This document shows, one piece after another, positions 47,991 to 58,900 of a stretch of DNA of 64,000 nt; position 1 is the stretch's first letter; every line of letters begins with the position of its first letter. A program made the position numbers and the translations under genes. Under the pieces are notes generated by a model. It did not search any database, was not told the DNA's origin, and saw nothing but the letters and a program-made list of their open reading frames with translations. Origin of the DNA: Nepenthes gracilis (taxonomy: Eukaryota > Streptophyta > Magnoliopsida > Caryophyllales > Nepenthaceae); contig BSYO01000028.1 of the NCBI GenBank assembly GCA_033239525.1, positions 13,137,597 through 13,201,596 on the forward strand, read 5' to 3'.

Positions 47991-48970
47991 TGTTGGGCCC
48001 CAGTATGAAGGCCCATAAAAGCACAGCCCAAATGAGAGGCCTAGAAGCACTCTCGCAAGTGGAGGAGGTCAGATGGTCCAAGTATGAAGCCCAAGGGCCG
48101 AGAGCCCAAGAAGTTTCGCAACTGCCCGAGCGGCCAGGAAGAAACACTCGGACTTTTTCCCAGAAGGCCACACAAGGGCTGCTTCATCTCACGAGTCCAC
48201 CAGCCCACGAGGAAAATCATAACTGGACGAGAACCGCCCGTTCATGGCCGGGAATGCCAGCTAGCCTACTTCGCCGGTTTTCCAAAAAGCGCGCCTCATC
48301 AAGCGCCGTCTCATTGGGTACCTAGTCAAATCAAGGCTAATATCCGAGATCCCGTACACCGACACACTCGGATACCATGACCACGCCCGTCCGCATGCCA
48401 CTCCCCACACGTCAGCTGCATTAAAGGAAGCCAGTGGACCAGCTCCTCAACCGCCGGATGGATGCCACGTGTCTACTCCATAACGGCCCAGTTTCCACTA
48501 TAAATACCCAGCAAGACCCCATTCAAGGGGGAGAGCATTCCTGACACTACAACTCCCTCCGTCCCAGATTACGGCCGGACTCTCTCTCTCTCCAGACTCA
48601 ACTCCTCAAAGAAGAGTGAGAAGACTCCCAACGAGTATAGCTTCCTTATGAGAGAAACACAATACGTGAGACAGGAAAGTGATTAACCCTCACAACTGTA
48701 CTTTATAAAATCTCCAACCCATATAGTGAAGCTCATTCCAGGCCCTGAGCCTCATGGTTTTTCCTCCCCATTCAAGAGGAGGTTTTCCACGTAAAACATC
48801 CGGTCTCAATCTTCATCTCGTGTCCAACACCTCATTCACTTGTGTTGCTCGGTAACCACAGATCGGACTGGACGCGCCTCTACATCTCTCGGTCAGATTG
48901 GACCCCTTGGATCCAACACCCCTGATCAACGAGCCTGGACCAGAAAGATCCGCGGAACCAGAACACAACA
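47991..48970 (+). mobile_element. Solo LTR with perfect TSD AAATG
   Basis: Begins TGTTGGGCCCC and ends ACACAACA (TGTTG/CAACA inverted ends). AAATG flanks both sides (47986-47990, 48971-48975). A TATAAATA box lies at 48499-48506. It is GC-richer than its surroundings and has no internal retroelement sequence. Confidence 0.85.
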
Positions 48971-48975
48971 AAATG

Positions 48976-49531
48976 TAAACCTAAAAAAATTAATAAAAAA
49001 TTGGGCTTACCAAAACCTACCAATTAGCAAATTTGTTAAAATTTTTTTATATATATTCCTTAATAAAATTTGGACAACAAATAAGACCAATTTCGAGTTA
49101 GGATAATTAAATTTAATTCAAAATCATTTATCATATTAAAATAATAAAGCACGTCTAACTATTTTCAGACTTTATTAAACTTGTTTGAAATCTTTATTAT
49201 TGATTCTTATTCGGGTAAATATAATTACCAGAGGTATAATTTATAAATTCTATAATATTTTTTATAATTTAAATTAATATTTATAAAACAAAGACAAAAT
49301 CAAAGGTATAAGTTTTTACTTTAATTTTAACATATAAAATTTATATTACATTTAATTTTTTTTTTAAATAAAAAAACTTTAATTTTATTTTTTTTATAAA
49401 TGCTAATTTAAATTTTTGTTAAATTAAACAATTATATATATATATATATTAAATAGATATTAAGCTTCTTGCAAGAAAACTGTTATTCCAAATTCTTTTA
49501 ATTTTAACAATGTATTTTAATGTCAATCATT
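48976..49531. other. AT-rich spacer between retroelements
   Basis: Nothing recognised apart from an (AT)n run near 49435-49450. Confidence 0.4.
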
Positions 49532-50296
49532 TGTTGTGTACCAGGAATTCGGGTTATCATACGGATCCGGGACCGCAAATCGGATCTTCTTGTTGGTCGA
49601 TCTGACGCAGATCCGCCCTCCATAGCTTCAAACCTGAATCCTGCACAATACAACTAAAAACGAGACGTCAAAGGTCGGCAAAAATTTATTTCCACTGTAA
49701 ACCCTCCGACGCTCAAGTCAGAAATTTTTTCAATAATATAGAAAGATAAATGGATGATGCATATTTGGTGAGTGGAGTGTTTTGTTGTATTCAACCGATT
49801 AACGGTTTACTCTGAAGGGATGTCACTTGAAGGGAATCTCTTGGAGGGAAACGGGGGTTGTTTGGATCGGCCCTTTAGAAATTATTCTGGCCTCCAGGGA
49901 TGATCAAAGGCTGGCCTCTTCCTCCACTTCCTTTCTAGATACTTTGTTTTTTATATCCTTTCCCTCGCCATTTCCTCCTGTTCCTTTTCCTTTTTCCCCT
50001 TCCTTCCTCCTCCTCCTCCTCTTTGTTTGGATGAGGATCCTTATAAATGTGAAGGTGGTTATTTTTCTTTATAATAACTACCGGTCAAAAACTATCCGTG
50101 ACAACCACCTGGATAAGATGAAGCAGTTTGAGCAGTTTTTTCCTGGGCCTGTTATACTGTACCCATCACTAGCCCCTCATGCCGGGTGGTTTGAATTTTT
50201 TTAATCCCGGCATGTTTCTGATGGGACGTTGTTTGTTTGACTTTGTCGACTTACCATCTTTGAAAAATCTGATTTTCAAAATCCGGCTTCTTTTGA

Positions 50297-50530
50297 GCCG
50301 CTCAGTGATGTAACTAAGGTTTAGAATTCGACCTTTTTTGGGCCACTCGGTGATGTAACCGAGGTTTAGAATTCGACCTTTTTTGGACTGCCCAGTGATG
50401 TAACTGAGGTTTAGAATTTGACCTTTTTTGGGCCGCTCGGTGATGTAACCGAGGTTTAGAATTCGACATCCTTTGGGCCGCTCGGTGATGTAACCGAGGT
50501 TTAGAATTCGATCTCTTTTAGGCCACTTGG
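50297..50530 (+). repeat. 45-base tandem repeat, ~5 copies
   Basis: The unit reads GGCCGCTCGGTGATGTAACC then GAGGTTTAGAATTCGACC and a T-run. Copies start near 50297, 50342, 50387, 50432 and 50477. Confidence 0.85.
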
Positions 50531-51479
50531 TATTGAAATTAGACGGAGTGCCATGTTCTTGGTACGATGTGGACCATACTCTTGGCTTTCGTTAGTATTT
50601 AATCGATTTCCTGATCACAGTCATGTCTTGTCACTAGTGGCCACTTGGGCTATGAGATTATCAATCTAAGCCTTTTTCTGCGAATACTGGACGACCTCAA
50701 TTACGTGAGAGTTGAAGGGTGAAACTCCAGCATAATATCTTGAGACTGGTACAAGTCGAAGCGATTGAAACCGCTAGAAGATTGTCAACAAAGGCCGTTG
50801 TGTTGGGTTCGGTTACTCATGGTAGGATGTATTGCGCATGATATGACCTCAAGAGAATTTCGGAGTAAAACTCTTGGAGTTCAATTTTCTAAGTGGAAAT
50901 TCATAAATGAATAAAATCCGAACTAAAAATCCGGTGTGAATTATCTTCCGGAGGAAAATTTGGTGTGCGGCAAATCCGGGGTAAATGAAACCTCTGGAGT
51001 CAGATGAAATTCCAGAGTGAAAACACCTTCAAAGTGGACTAAGAATCCAAACTGAGTAATCTTCCGGATTGAGATAATCTCCGGGAGTGACATAATCTGG
51101 CAAGAGAGCTCTCAAACAGATTAGAGGTGAGTTTTGGCGGTTTTTATCTGGCGCACCGGAGTGGACTTGGACCGACTGTGTGAGAGAAGATGCTGGTTTG
51201 GATTTGGAATCGGTTTCTTGTGAGAAGAAATTACCGGATTGGATTTTGCTGCCAGAGAATATCTTAGTAGGCTGAATTGTTGTCAAAATAAATCTTGGCT
51301 GGCTGAGATAATACGCTGCTGCTAGACTGAATCCTAGCAACTGAATGAGAGAGGAATTACCGGAGTGGAATCTGAACCGGTTAAACGTGAGACAGAAATC
51401 CAGAGTGGACTTTGCTTTTGGATGGAGTGGATCTGGACCGGAATGCCAGGTAGGGAAATACAAACCGAAAAGTTGCGAT

Positions 51480-51650
51480 AGGAAATACCGATTAGAATTG
51501 AAATCGATTTTTACACCTTCGAAGGCTGATTCTGATTTTCCTCAGTCGATTTGAATTGAAATCGGTTTTTAAACCTTCAAATGTCGATTCTGATTTTTCT
51601 CAGCCGATTTGTATTGAAATCGGTTTTGACACTTTCAAATGCCGATTTGA
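51480..51650 (+). repeat. ~59-base tandem repeat, ~3 copies
   Basis: The unit holds GATTTGAATTGAAATCGGTT, then ACACCTTCAAATGCCGATT. It shares 'gaaatcggttt' with the 68-base array further on. Confidence 0.65.
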
Positions 51651-52499
51651 AAATTTGCGAGAGATTTTCGGAATGCTTCGTGCTGCTAGGAAAATCTGGA
51701 GTTGACTAAAGTCCGAAGTTGATTGAAGTCCGGGATTGGCAGCCTTTCGGAGTGGACAAACCACCTGAGTGAATATTGACTGTCCAAAGTGATGTTGGAG
51801 TGAACTTTGATTGGCTGAGATAACGCGTTGCTTCCAGAGTGCTTAATTTATGAAAGATTTTTGGAGTTCTTCGTGCCACTAAGGGAAATATGCGCTGAAA
51901 TCCGAGTCGATTGAAGTCCGGAGTTAGCCAAAGTTCGGAGTTGGCAGCCTTCCGGAGTGGATGAGTACTTGTGGGAGCTGGAGTGATTTTTGGAGCGAAG
52001 TGAAAATCAGTGGAATAACTTACATGGGCCAAATGCTTCGCTTTGGATTGGATATGGGGATGTCGGAATGGACCTTGACCAGCTTACTTAGAAACAGTGC
52101 GCCGGAGTGGACTGCGGCCGAATGAGAGAGTAAATGCTAGTTGAATCTGGAACCAGTTGATTGTGAGAGGAAATGCCAGAGTGGAGTGGGTCTAAGGCGC
52201 CAGAGTTGTTGCCGGAGTGAAAATCAGCAGAAGAGATTTTCGGAGTGCTTCGTGCCACAAGCAAAAATCTACGCTGAAATCCGAAGTCAATTGAAGTCCG
52301 GAGTTGGCAGCCTTCCAGAGTGGATGAACATTTCTGGGAGCCGGAGTAGTTTTTGGAGCGGAGTGAAAATGAGTGGAATGACTTTCACGGGCCAAATGCT
52401 CTGCTTCTGCGCAGGTTGCTTTGCTAGATCCGATTTCTGGTTCGGCATTTGTGAGAGGAGATGCCGCTTAGAATTGGGCACTTGTGAGAGAAACTGTCG

Positions 52500-52830
52500 G
52501 TTTGGGCAAAACCTGCTGAGTTGGCATTGGGACCAGGCATTTGTGAGAGAAGATGCAGGTTGGAATTGAAATCGGTTTCTTGTGAGAAGAAATGCTGACC
52601 AGCAACTTGTGAGAGGAGATGTCGATTTGAAATTGAAATCGGTTTCTTGTGAGAAGAAAATGCCGACCAGCAACCTGTGAGAGGAGATGCCGGTTTGAAA
52701 TTGAAATCGGTTTCTTGTGAGAAGAAATGCCGACCAGCAACCTGTGAGAGGAGATGCCGGTTTGAAATTGAAATTGGTTTCTTATGAAAAGAAATCTTGA
52801 GCCAAGAATCTGTGAGAGGAGATGGTTTGG
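52500..52830 (+). repeat. 67-68 base tandem repeat, ~4 copies
   Basis: The unit holds GAAATCGGTTTCTTGTGAGA, then GACCAGCAACCTGTGAGAGG. The phrase AGCAAC recurs at 52601, 52669 and 52736. Reverse-strand open frames across it are repeat-coded shadows (SQETDFNFK/SHKKPISIS) and not genes. Confidence 0.85.
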
Positions 52831-53299
52831 ATTTTTGCTTAATCAAATGAAAATGGAGGAAGCCCGGAGTTAATTTTGTGCGTGGTTTGAGGAATCAGAG
52901 AGAGGCCTTTGAAGAACATCGGTGAAGTCGCTTGGCGATGTTACTGTGCACGGTGATGGCGTCGCGCGACGGATTGGGTGTGGCGGCTTACGGAGCGCCG
53001 TCAGTGCCTTCTTCTCTCTTAATTTGAAGATTTTCTTCCAGCGATGACGGTGATAGCGGCGGTGGTTCCTTGCAGCTATGATCTCCTTTCTCCATTCAAA
53101 TCTCGACACGAAATTGGAGGGGAAATGGGAAGAAGGCATCACCGGCTTCAGATTTGGGCTACGCCTCCTCCGGCGACGGTGGTCGCTGTCGCTGCTAGCC
53201 TTGCTACCTTCTTCCTCCTCTCTCCCCTCTTTCTTCTTTCTCTTCTGCTACAACGCTGCCCGATCTGCTCCTCTTTTCCGTTTTTTTTTTATGAAAAGG

Positions 53300-53430
53300 G
53301 AGTAGAGGCCGGTTTGACTAAGTCAAATCGGCAGTGGAAAAGAGAGTAGAGGCCGGTTTGACTAGTCTAACTGGTCGTGGGAAAGAAATTGGAGCTGGTT
53401 TGACTAAGTCAAACCGGTCGTGGGCCAAAT
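53300..53430 (+). repeat. ~50-base tandem repeat, 3 copies
   Basis: The unit is GAGGCCGGTTTGACTAAGTC, then AACCGGTCGTGGAAAAGA. Each copy contains GGTTTGACTAAGTCAAACC, a near-perfect palindrome. Confidence 0.7.
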
Positions 53431-54492
53431 CTGGGCCTTTTTCCTTCTTTTTTTTTTTTTATGTTGGAGACCGGCGTTGAGGAGAAGCCCCTAGCGTTTG
53501 ACGACTATATCGTGCACACAAAGACTGGAGTATTTCGGATGTATAATCTGCACGAGTATTGATCTCTTGCATGAAAAACGCCTGCCGATTTCTTTAAGGG
53601 TATTTGCAGAATCATTAAGAGTGGTGAGAGCGTCACTGGGCTTTGGCTTGGCTCTCCGACTTCTCCTTACTGGGAAATTGCAGAAGATAGGAAGTAGCCC
53701 CCAGCCCCTAAGCATCAATACACCAATGGCAGGGTGAGTACTGCCATCATTTGTTTAGGAAGTCGTCTAATTTCTCTGATCAGAATGCTTGCTATAAATG
53801 CGTCAATTTTATTTTTATACTTTTTAGTGGTAAAATTAGTTTTTTGGCCATTTCCACAGGCAATGTTATAATGTTGCATCAGAAGTCGGGTTATCATACG
53901 GATCGAATCAGAATCGATCTTTTGTTGGTCGATCCGACGCAAATCCGCTCCATAGTTTCAAACCAATCACTGCAACACAACTAAAAACGAGACGTCAGAG
54001 GTCGGCGCGAATTGTTCCCATCGTAAATCCTCCGACGCTCAAGTCAGAACTCTTTCCAAGAATATAGAAAGATAAATGGAGGATGCATATTTGGTGGGTG
54101 GAATGTTTTGTTGTATTCAACCGATGAACGGTTTACTTTGAAGGGATGTCACTTGAAGGAAATTTCTTGGAGGGAAATGGGGGTTGTTTGGATCGGCCCT
54201 TCAAAAATTATTCTGGCCTCCTAGGATGATTAGGGGCTGGCCTCTTCTTTCACTTTCTTTCTAGATACTTTGTTTTTTATATCCTTTCCCTTGCCATTTT
54301 CTTCGGTTCCTTTTCCTTTTTCCCATTCCTTCCTCCTCCTCCTTTTTGTTTGGATGAGGATCCCCATAAATGTGAAAATTGTTATTTTTCTTTATAATAA
54401 TCACTGGTCAAAAATTACTTGACAACTATCTAAATAAGACGAAGTGGTTTGAGTAGTTTTTTTTGAATCGGTTATGCTGTACCATCACCATT

Positions 54493-55260
54493 ATAATTTA
54501 ATTATTTTTGATAATTAATTTGTTAAAAAAAAAAAAACTATCAAAGACAAAATATCAATAATTGGCGGCACGAGGAATCTCACCGCGCATGCGTACAGGC
54601 CAGGCCAAGATTGGTCACTTGTATCACCAGCCCGTGACAATAGCAAATCTCTCCGTGGCAACAGCGATTTCCACATTCCTCGAGGGGACCTCGGCACAGT
54701 GATCCCCGACGACGTTGAATCACGTATTTTAATTTCTGTTATTTTATATATATTTTTAAAAGTATATATTATTAATTTTTAATATTTTTAAAATTTTCAA
54801 AATAATGACAAAATAAATTATATTGAGTTTGATTTTATAATATTATTGTATTTTTTATTTTACTTTTCTTATACATTTAAATATTAATATCAAAATTAAA
54901 AATATAAAAAAAGTAATTTCATCAAATTTTTATTATAATTAATATAATATTTGCCCTTTATTTTTAACTTTTGACTTATATGAGCACGAATATTAAAAGG
55001 GAAAAACATCACCATTATCAATTCCCATCAAATGGGAGGAGGAGATTTTGGTCTTTTTTTTAAATTTAAATTATTTATATTTAAATAAATAATTATAATT
55101 TAGTAATTAATTTTTTAATTTTTTAAAAAATAATTAAATTATAATTTTTTTGTTAAAAATAAATTATTAAATCTAAAAATAATTCTTTTTTAGTTTTTTA
55201 TCCAATAGGTATGGCGGAAACGTTAAACGACCAGCTGTTTACGCTCCATTCATTCCCATC
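54493..55260. other. Intergenic upstream of GGP with a fold-back AT-rich element
   Basis: 55055-55195 forms a fold-back (TTTAAATTTAAATTATTTA against its complement near AATAAATTATTAAATCT), resembling the element at 8357-8520. No gene. Confidence 0.45.
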
Positions 55261-55670
55261 TCTCTCTCTCTCTCTCTCAAATTATTGTCAAGAATTTCGA
55301 GTACCACAAGATCGAACCCAACCAGCACGGCACGATCACAGCCACGACTGCTAATCGTTCCCTTCTCTTATCTATTTAACTCAATCACCCGCCTCTCATC
55401 CTTACCTCACATCTCAAAGCCCCAAATCCCTGTGCAAATCCCATTCCCCCAATTCGCCCCAATACCCATCTCTTGATTTGCCCGGATTTCCCAATTCCAT
55501 CATAAAATCCGGCCAGAATCGAAGTGCGCGGTGCGATTTTGATAGCTTGTTTGTGTGGTTTGAGAGAAGAAGGGCGGGAATTTTGTGAGGAAGATAGCAG
55601 GGTTTTATAGAGGAGGAAAGGTGGAGGGGTTTAAGGGGGTAAGACCCGGGTTAGAAGAGCTGTAGACATC
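55261..55670 (+). promoter_or_regulatory. Core promoter and 5' leader of GGP
   Basis: (CT)n at 55258-55278 and a CTATTTAAC TATA-like box near 55370 suggest transcription starting about 55400. The leader also holds a 33-codon frame after a TAA (NPARIEVRGAILIAC...) that lacks an ATG. An ATG-initiated frame at 55285 probably lies before the transcription start. Confidence 0.4.
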
Positions 55671-55862
55671 ACGGCTATATACAGAGCATTGCGGCCTCTT
55701 GTTCATGTCCGATCAGTACGACGTAAGGGTGATTTGATTGAAAGCAGCAACCCTTCGCCGCACGGAGGACGTGGAGCTCTGCCTTCCGAAGGCGGTAGCC
55801 CTTCCGATCTCCTATTCCTCGCCGGCGGCGGTCTCATCGTGTTATCTTTCACTTTCTACTAG
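55671..55862 (+). CDS. Conserved non-AUG (ACG) upstream ORF of GGP
   Basis: From ACG at 55671 (context GACATCACGGC) 63 codons run to TAG at 55860-55862, ending 109 bases before the main ATG. The peptide holds the block HGGRGALPSEGGSPSDLLF, which I recognise from the conserved upstream ORF of plant GDP-L-galactose phosphorylase mRNAs. In Arabidopsis and other plants this ORF starts at ACG and represses translation of GGP when ascorbate is high, giving feedback control of vitamin C synthesis. The start choice rests on that precedent and on the length of 60-65 codons; no ATG is present in this frame. The presence of an intact copy suggests the control is retained here. Confidence 0.88.
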   Translation, partial: TAIYRALRPLVHVRSVRRKGDLIESSNPSPHGGRGALPSEGGSPSDLLFLAGGGLIVLSFTFY

Positions 55863-55971
55863 TAGATATCTATAGATATACTGATATCTAGCTGATTAGT
55901 ATTTGTATCTGCTATATCATCCATTCGTGGTTTTCCTGGTTGGTTGTGCTGAAAAACTCAAAAAAAAAAAA

Positions 55972-58900
55972 ATGTTGAGGATCAAGAGGATTCCGACTAT
56001 TGTGTCCAATTATCAGAAGGAGGAGGCCGACAGGGATGCTCAGCAAGTTGGGGGATGCGGCCGGAATTGCCTTAGAGAGTGCTGCATTCAAGGTATTTGA
56101 CGAAATGTCTGAATGAGATTTTGGGTTAAATTTTTTTGGCTTTTGCTCGTTTATATATCTGCTATGTTGTGGTTTTTGTTTGAGGAAATTATCTATCCAA
56201 ATGCTCAAGTTGTGTGACGGGCTAGTAAAGTTTAATGTTGCTGCCAATTGAAAGATTAAAGATCTAATTCCCTCTGGCTTGAAGCTTGATCCAAACATAG
56301 ATCCACCTCTCTCATATGTTAAAATATAATTTTTGACAATTGGGGTTTTTCTTTTGGGGAGGGGGGGTTGGTGAGGGGGATCTTCATATAGGAACCAACT
56401 CATCCTAAAGATTGCTGGTAGGTAAAGGCCAAGGACGATTTCATACTTCAAGACAGTTCAGTTGGTTTGAATGCATTTAGAGACTGTGTTTTTAATTTTA
56501 TTGTTGAATTCCACGAAGTAGGTTTTTAGCCATCTTTTTGTTTTGGATCTGGAGATGCGAAATGTATTGACTGGCTTTAAAAAATACATTGGCACTTCAC
56601 TTCATCACAGGAGTCTCCACTTTTCGATGGGTGCTTATCATGAGAGAACTAAAGGAAAATGGGTATTAGTTTCTTAGGCTTTGCATAGAAGAAAACTTAA
56701 ATCCAATTCTGTCAGGATTTTGCATGTGGCATGTATTATGAAATTTGAGAAGGAAAAAAAAAGATTGAGCTCATTTGGTGAATTGATAATGGTTTTTGAT
56801 CAATTCTTTCTTCAAATTATAATGGGTATTTTCGTGGGTCTTTGGACAGGGGCAAAGCTGCCTTTGTACGCTTACAGAAGGGTGAACAAGATGGCTAATG
56901 TGAAGAGTTTGGTCGCCAACGATGCAAGAGACCCTCCTGTTGCATTTCTTGACTCGCTGCTTCTCGGAGAGGTAATTTAATTCGAAGAAGAAGCAAACTG
57001 AAACCCTAGACCTGTGATTTCTACAGTGGTGAAGAATGTGCATATAGCATCTCATTGTTGCTCTTTTCTTGCAGTGGGAGGACCGAATGCAGCGGGGGCT
57101 CTTCCGCTATGATGTCACTGCCTGTGAAACCAAGGTCTCTTATCTGTATCATTGCCTTTTTCTTTTGTTAAGTTTTACCTTTAGGCAGTATCTCATAAGA
57201 ACTTTCTAAGATTTAAATTTATCGTAAATCGTCAAAATTATCACGCTATTCATAATCTCTCATAATATGGAATAAAGTATTAATGACATATTTGAATCCA
57301 TACTTAGCATTTTTCTCTTGAAAAATCTGGAATTGTATTTTCTCACTTCGTCCTTATCTCTCTTCTCTCATGAGAGTTTACAAAATTTGTGTATTGAAGA
57401 TTACCATGTCAATCTTTCTAAAATGCAGTTTTTTTAAATAGTATTCATGGCAAGTTAGAAACTTCCACTCATTCAAAAGAAATTAATTCTCATAATCATT
57501 ACTTAAAATTTGTCCAATCTTACTCATAATAATGATGGGTAATTTTGTCATTTGCAAAGTAGAAAGAAGATCGATCTCTTATTCATATCAATGTCTTTTC
57601 CATAAATATTGTACCTATTAAAAGAAACAATTTTTCTAATAAAATATAACAAAACTATGAAATTATAACATTTAATTATTTCAATATAGCTTACTTAGCC
57701 ATAAGGAAAATTCTAATATTCTACTTAAAGACTTTTGACGTGTTGCTAAAGATTAGAACCTAAAGTATTTTTAATTACACGGGTAGAAGCTGATTATTTC
57801 ATTGTTTTATACCCTTTGGTGAACTTGAAATGGCTTGTGATGGTTTGTACAACCCTTTAGGAATGGCAATGGATTAGGTTTGGGTCAGGGAAGCCAAACT
57901 TAAAGACAACCCAATAATTTTAACCATAACCTAAACTAAGCCAACAATACTACATATTGGGTTAAATCGTACATTTTGCTTTATACTCAAAACCCAAACC
58001 AAACAAATTTATTTCTTTTTTTTTTTTTTAATCTTAAAGAGAAGATTACAAATTTCACAATATTAGTATAGTTTTAATCAAATAAGTCAAGAATATAATT
58101 TACCAATAAATATTAAAAATTTACAATTCCTTAAAGCATAATTTAGCTTATAAAAATTCTGAAAAAATAGTTGCAATTAGCAATGAGGACATAACTATTT
58201 AGAATCTTAAACACATAAGGCAATTGAAATCTCCAAGCATCGAGCAACTTTTCAAGCATATGTCAGTCTACAACTAAATTCTACGGGTGAGTTGCTCTTT
58301 CTAGATGTTCTTAGTCCGGTTTTGTACAAAGGAATCAGCTTATATAATGCACTATAAAAAAGTGAAACATTGAAGTTGATTTTATGTTAGTGCATGTTAG
58401 ATCAATATATTATTTTATATTATAAATATATAGAGCATATGTTTCATATGTGGGTTGCTTTTGTTGAGCATAGTTACCCATATTTGACTCAAATCTGATT
58501 ATGAATTTCAGTTTTTACCAAGCCCCACCAAATTATGTCAGGTCGCATTGAATTTTATTGGGTTTTTGGCTTTTTTTGCCATTTCTATCACCCTTGTTGT
58601 AGTGAAATAGTAGGACATTGGAATTTATTTTCTTGGAGCATCGTGGGATTTTGTACCCTTAGAAGCTGTGTAAGTTGTGGGGTATATTCACAGAGATTAA
58701 TGGGTTGTGAACAGGTGATACCTGGTGGCTACGGCTTCATTGCCCAGCTGAACGAAGGCCGCCATCTTAAAAAGAGGCCAACTGAGTTCCGAGTTGACAA
58801 GGTCTTGCAGCCCTTCGATGGCAACAAATTCAACTTTACGAAAGTTGGACAAGAAGAAGTTCTCTTCCAATTTGAAGCCAGTGAAGATGATGAAATCCAG

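Larger units (their letters stand above)
49532..54487 (+). mobile_element. Non-coding LTR-type element (LARD-like) with tandem-repeat interior
   Basis: Direct terminal repeats lie at 49532-50168 and 53872-54487. Both start TGTTG, read TCGGGTTATCATACGGATC early on, share 'caaccgat(t/g)aacggttta' and TTGTTTGGATCGGCCC, and end TGTACC(C)ATCA. Flanks TCATT and CCATT agree at four of five bases. TATA-like CTTATAAATG lies near 50040. The 3.7 kb interior has no gag or pol; it is mostly local tandem repeats. No convincing primer-binding site follows the first repeat, so a retrotransposon derivative is likely but not proven. Confidence 0.65.

Noticed and set aside
52287..52846. Three overlapping reverse-strand frames of 90-140 codons with SQETDFNFK-type repeats
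   Set aside because: The same 67-68 base tandem unit is read in all frames; no start context or domain.
55285..55476. ATG-initiated 63-codon frame upstream of GGP
   Set aside because: It begins before the likely transcription start and shows no conservation I recognise; the ACG frame at 55671 is the known element.
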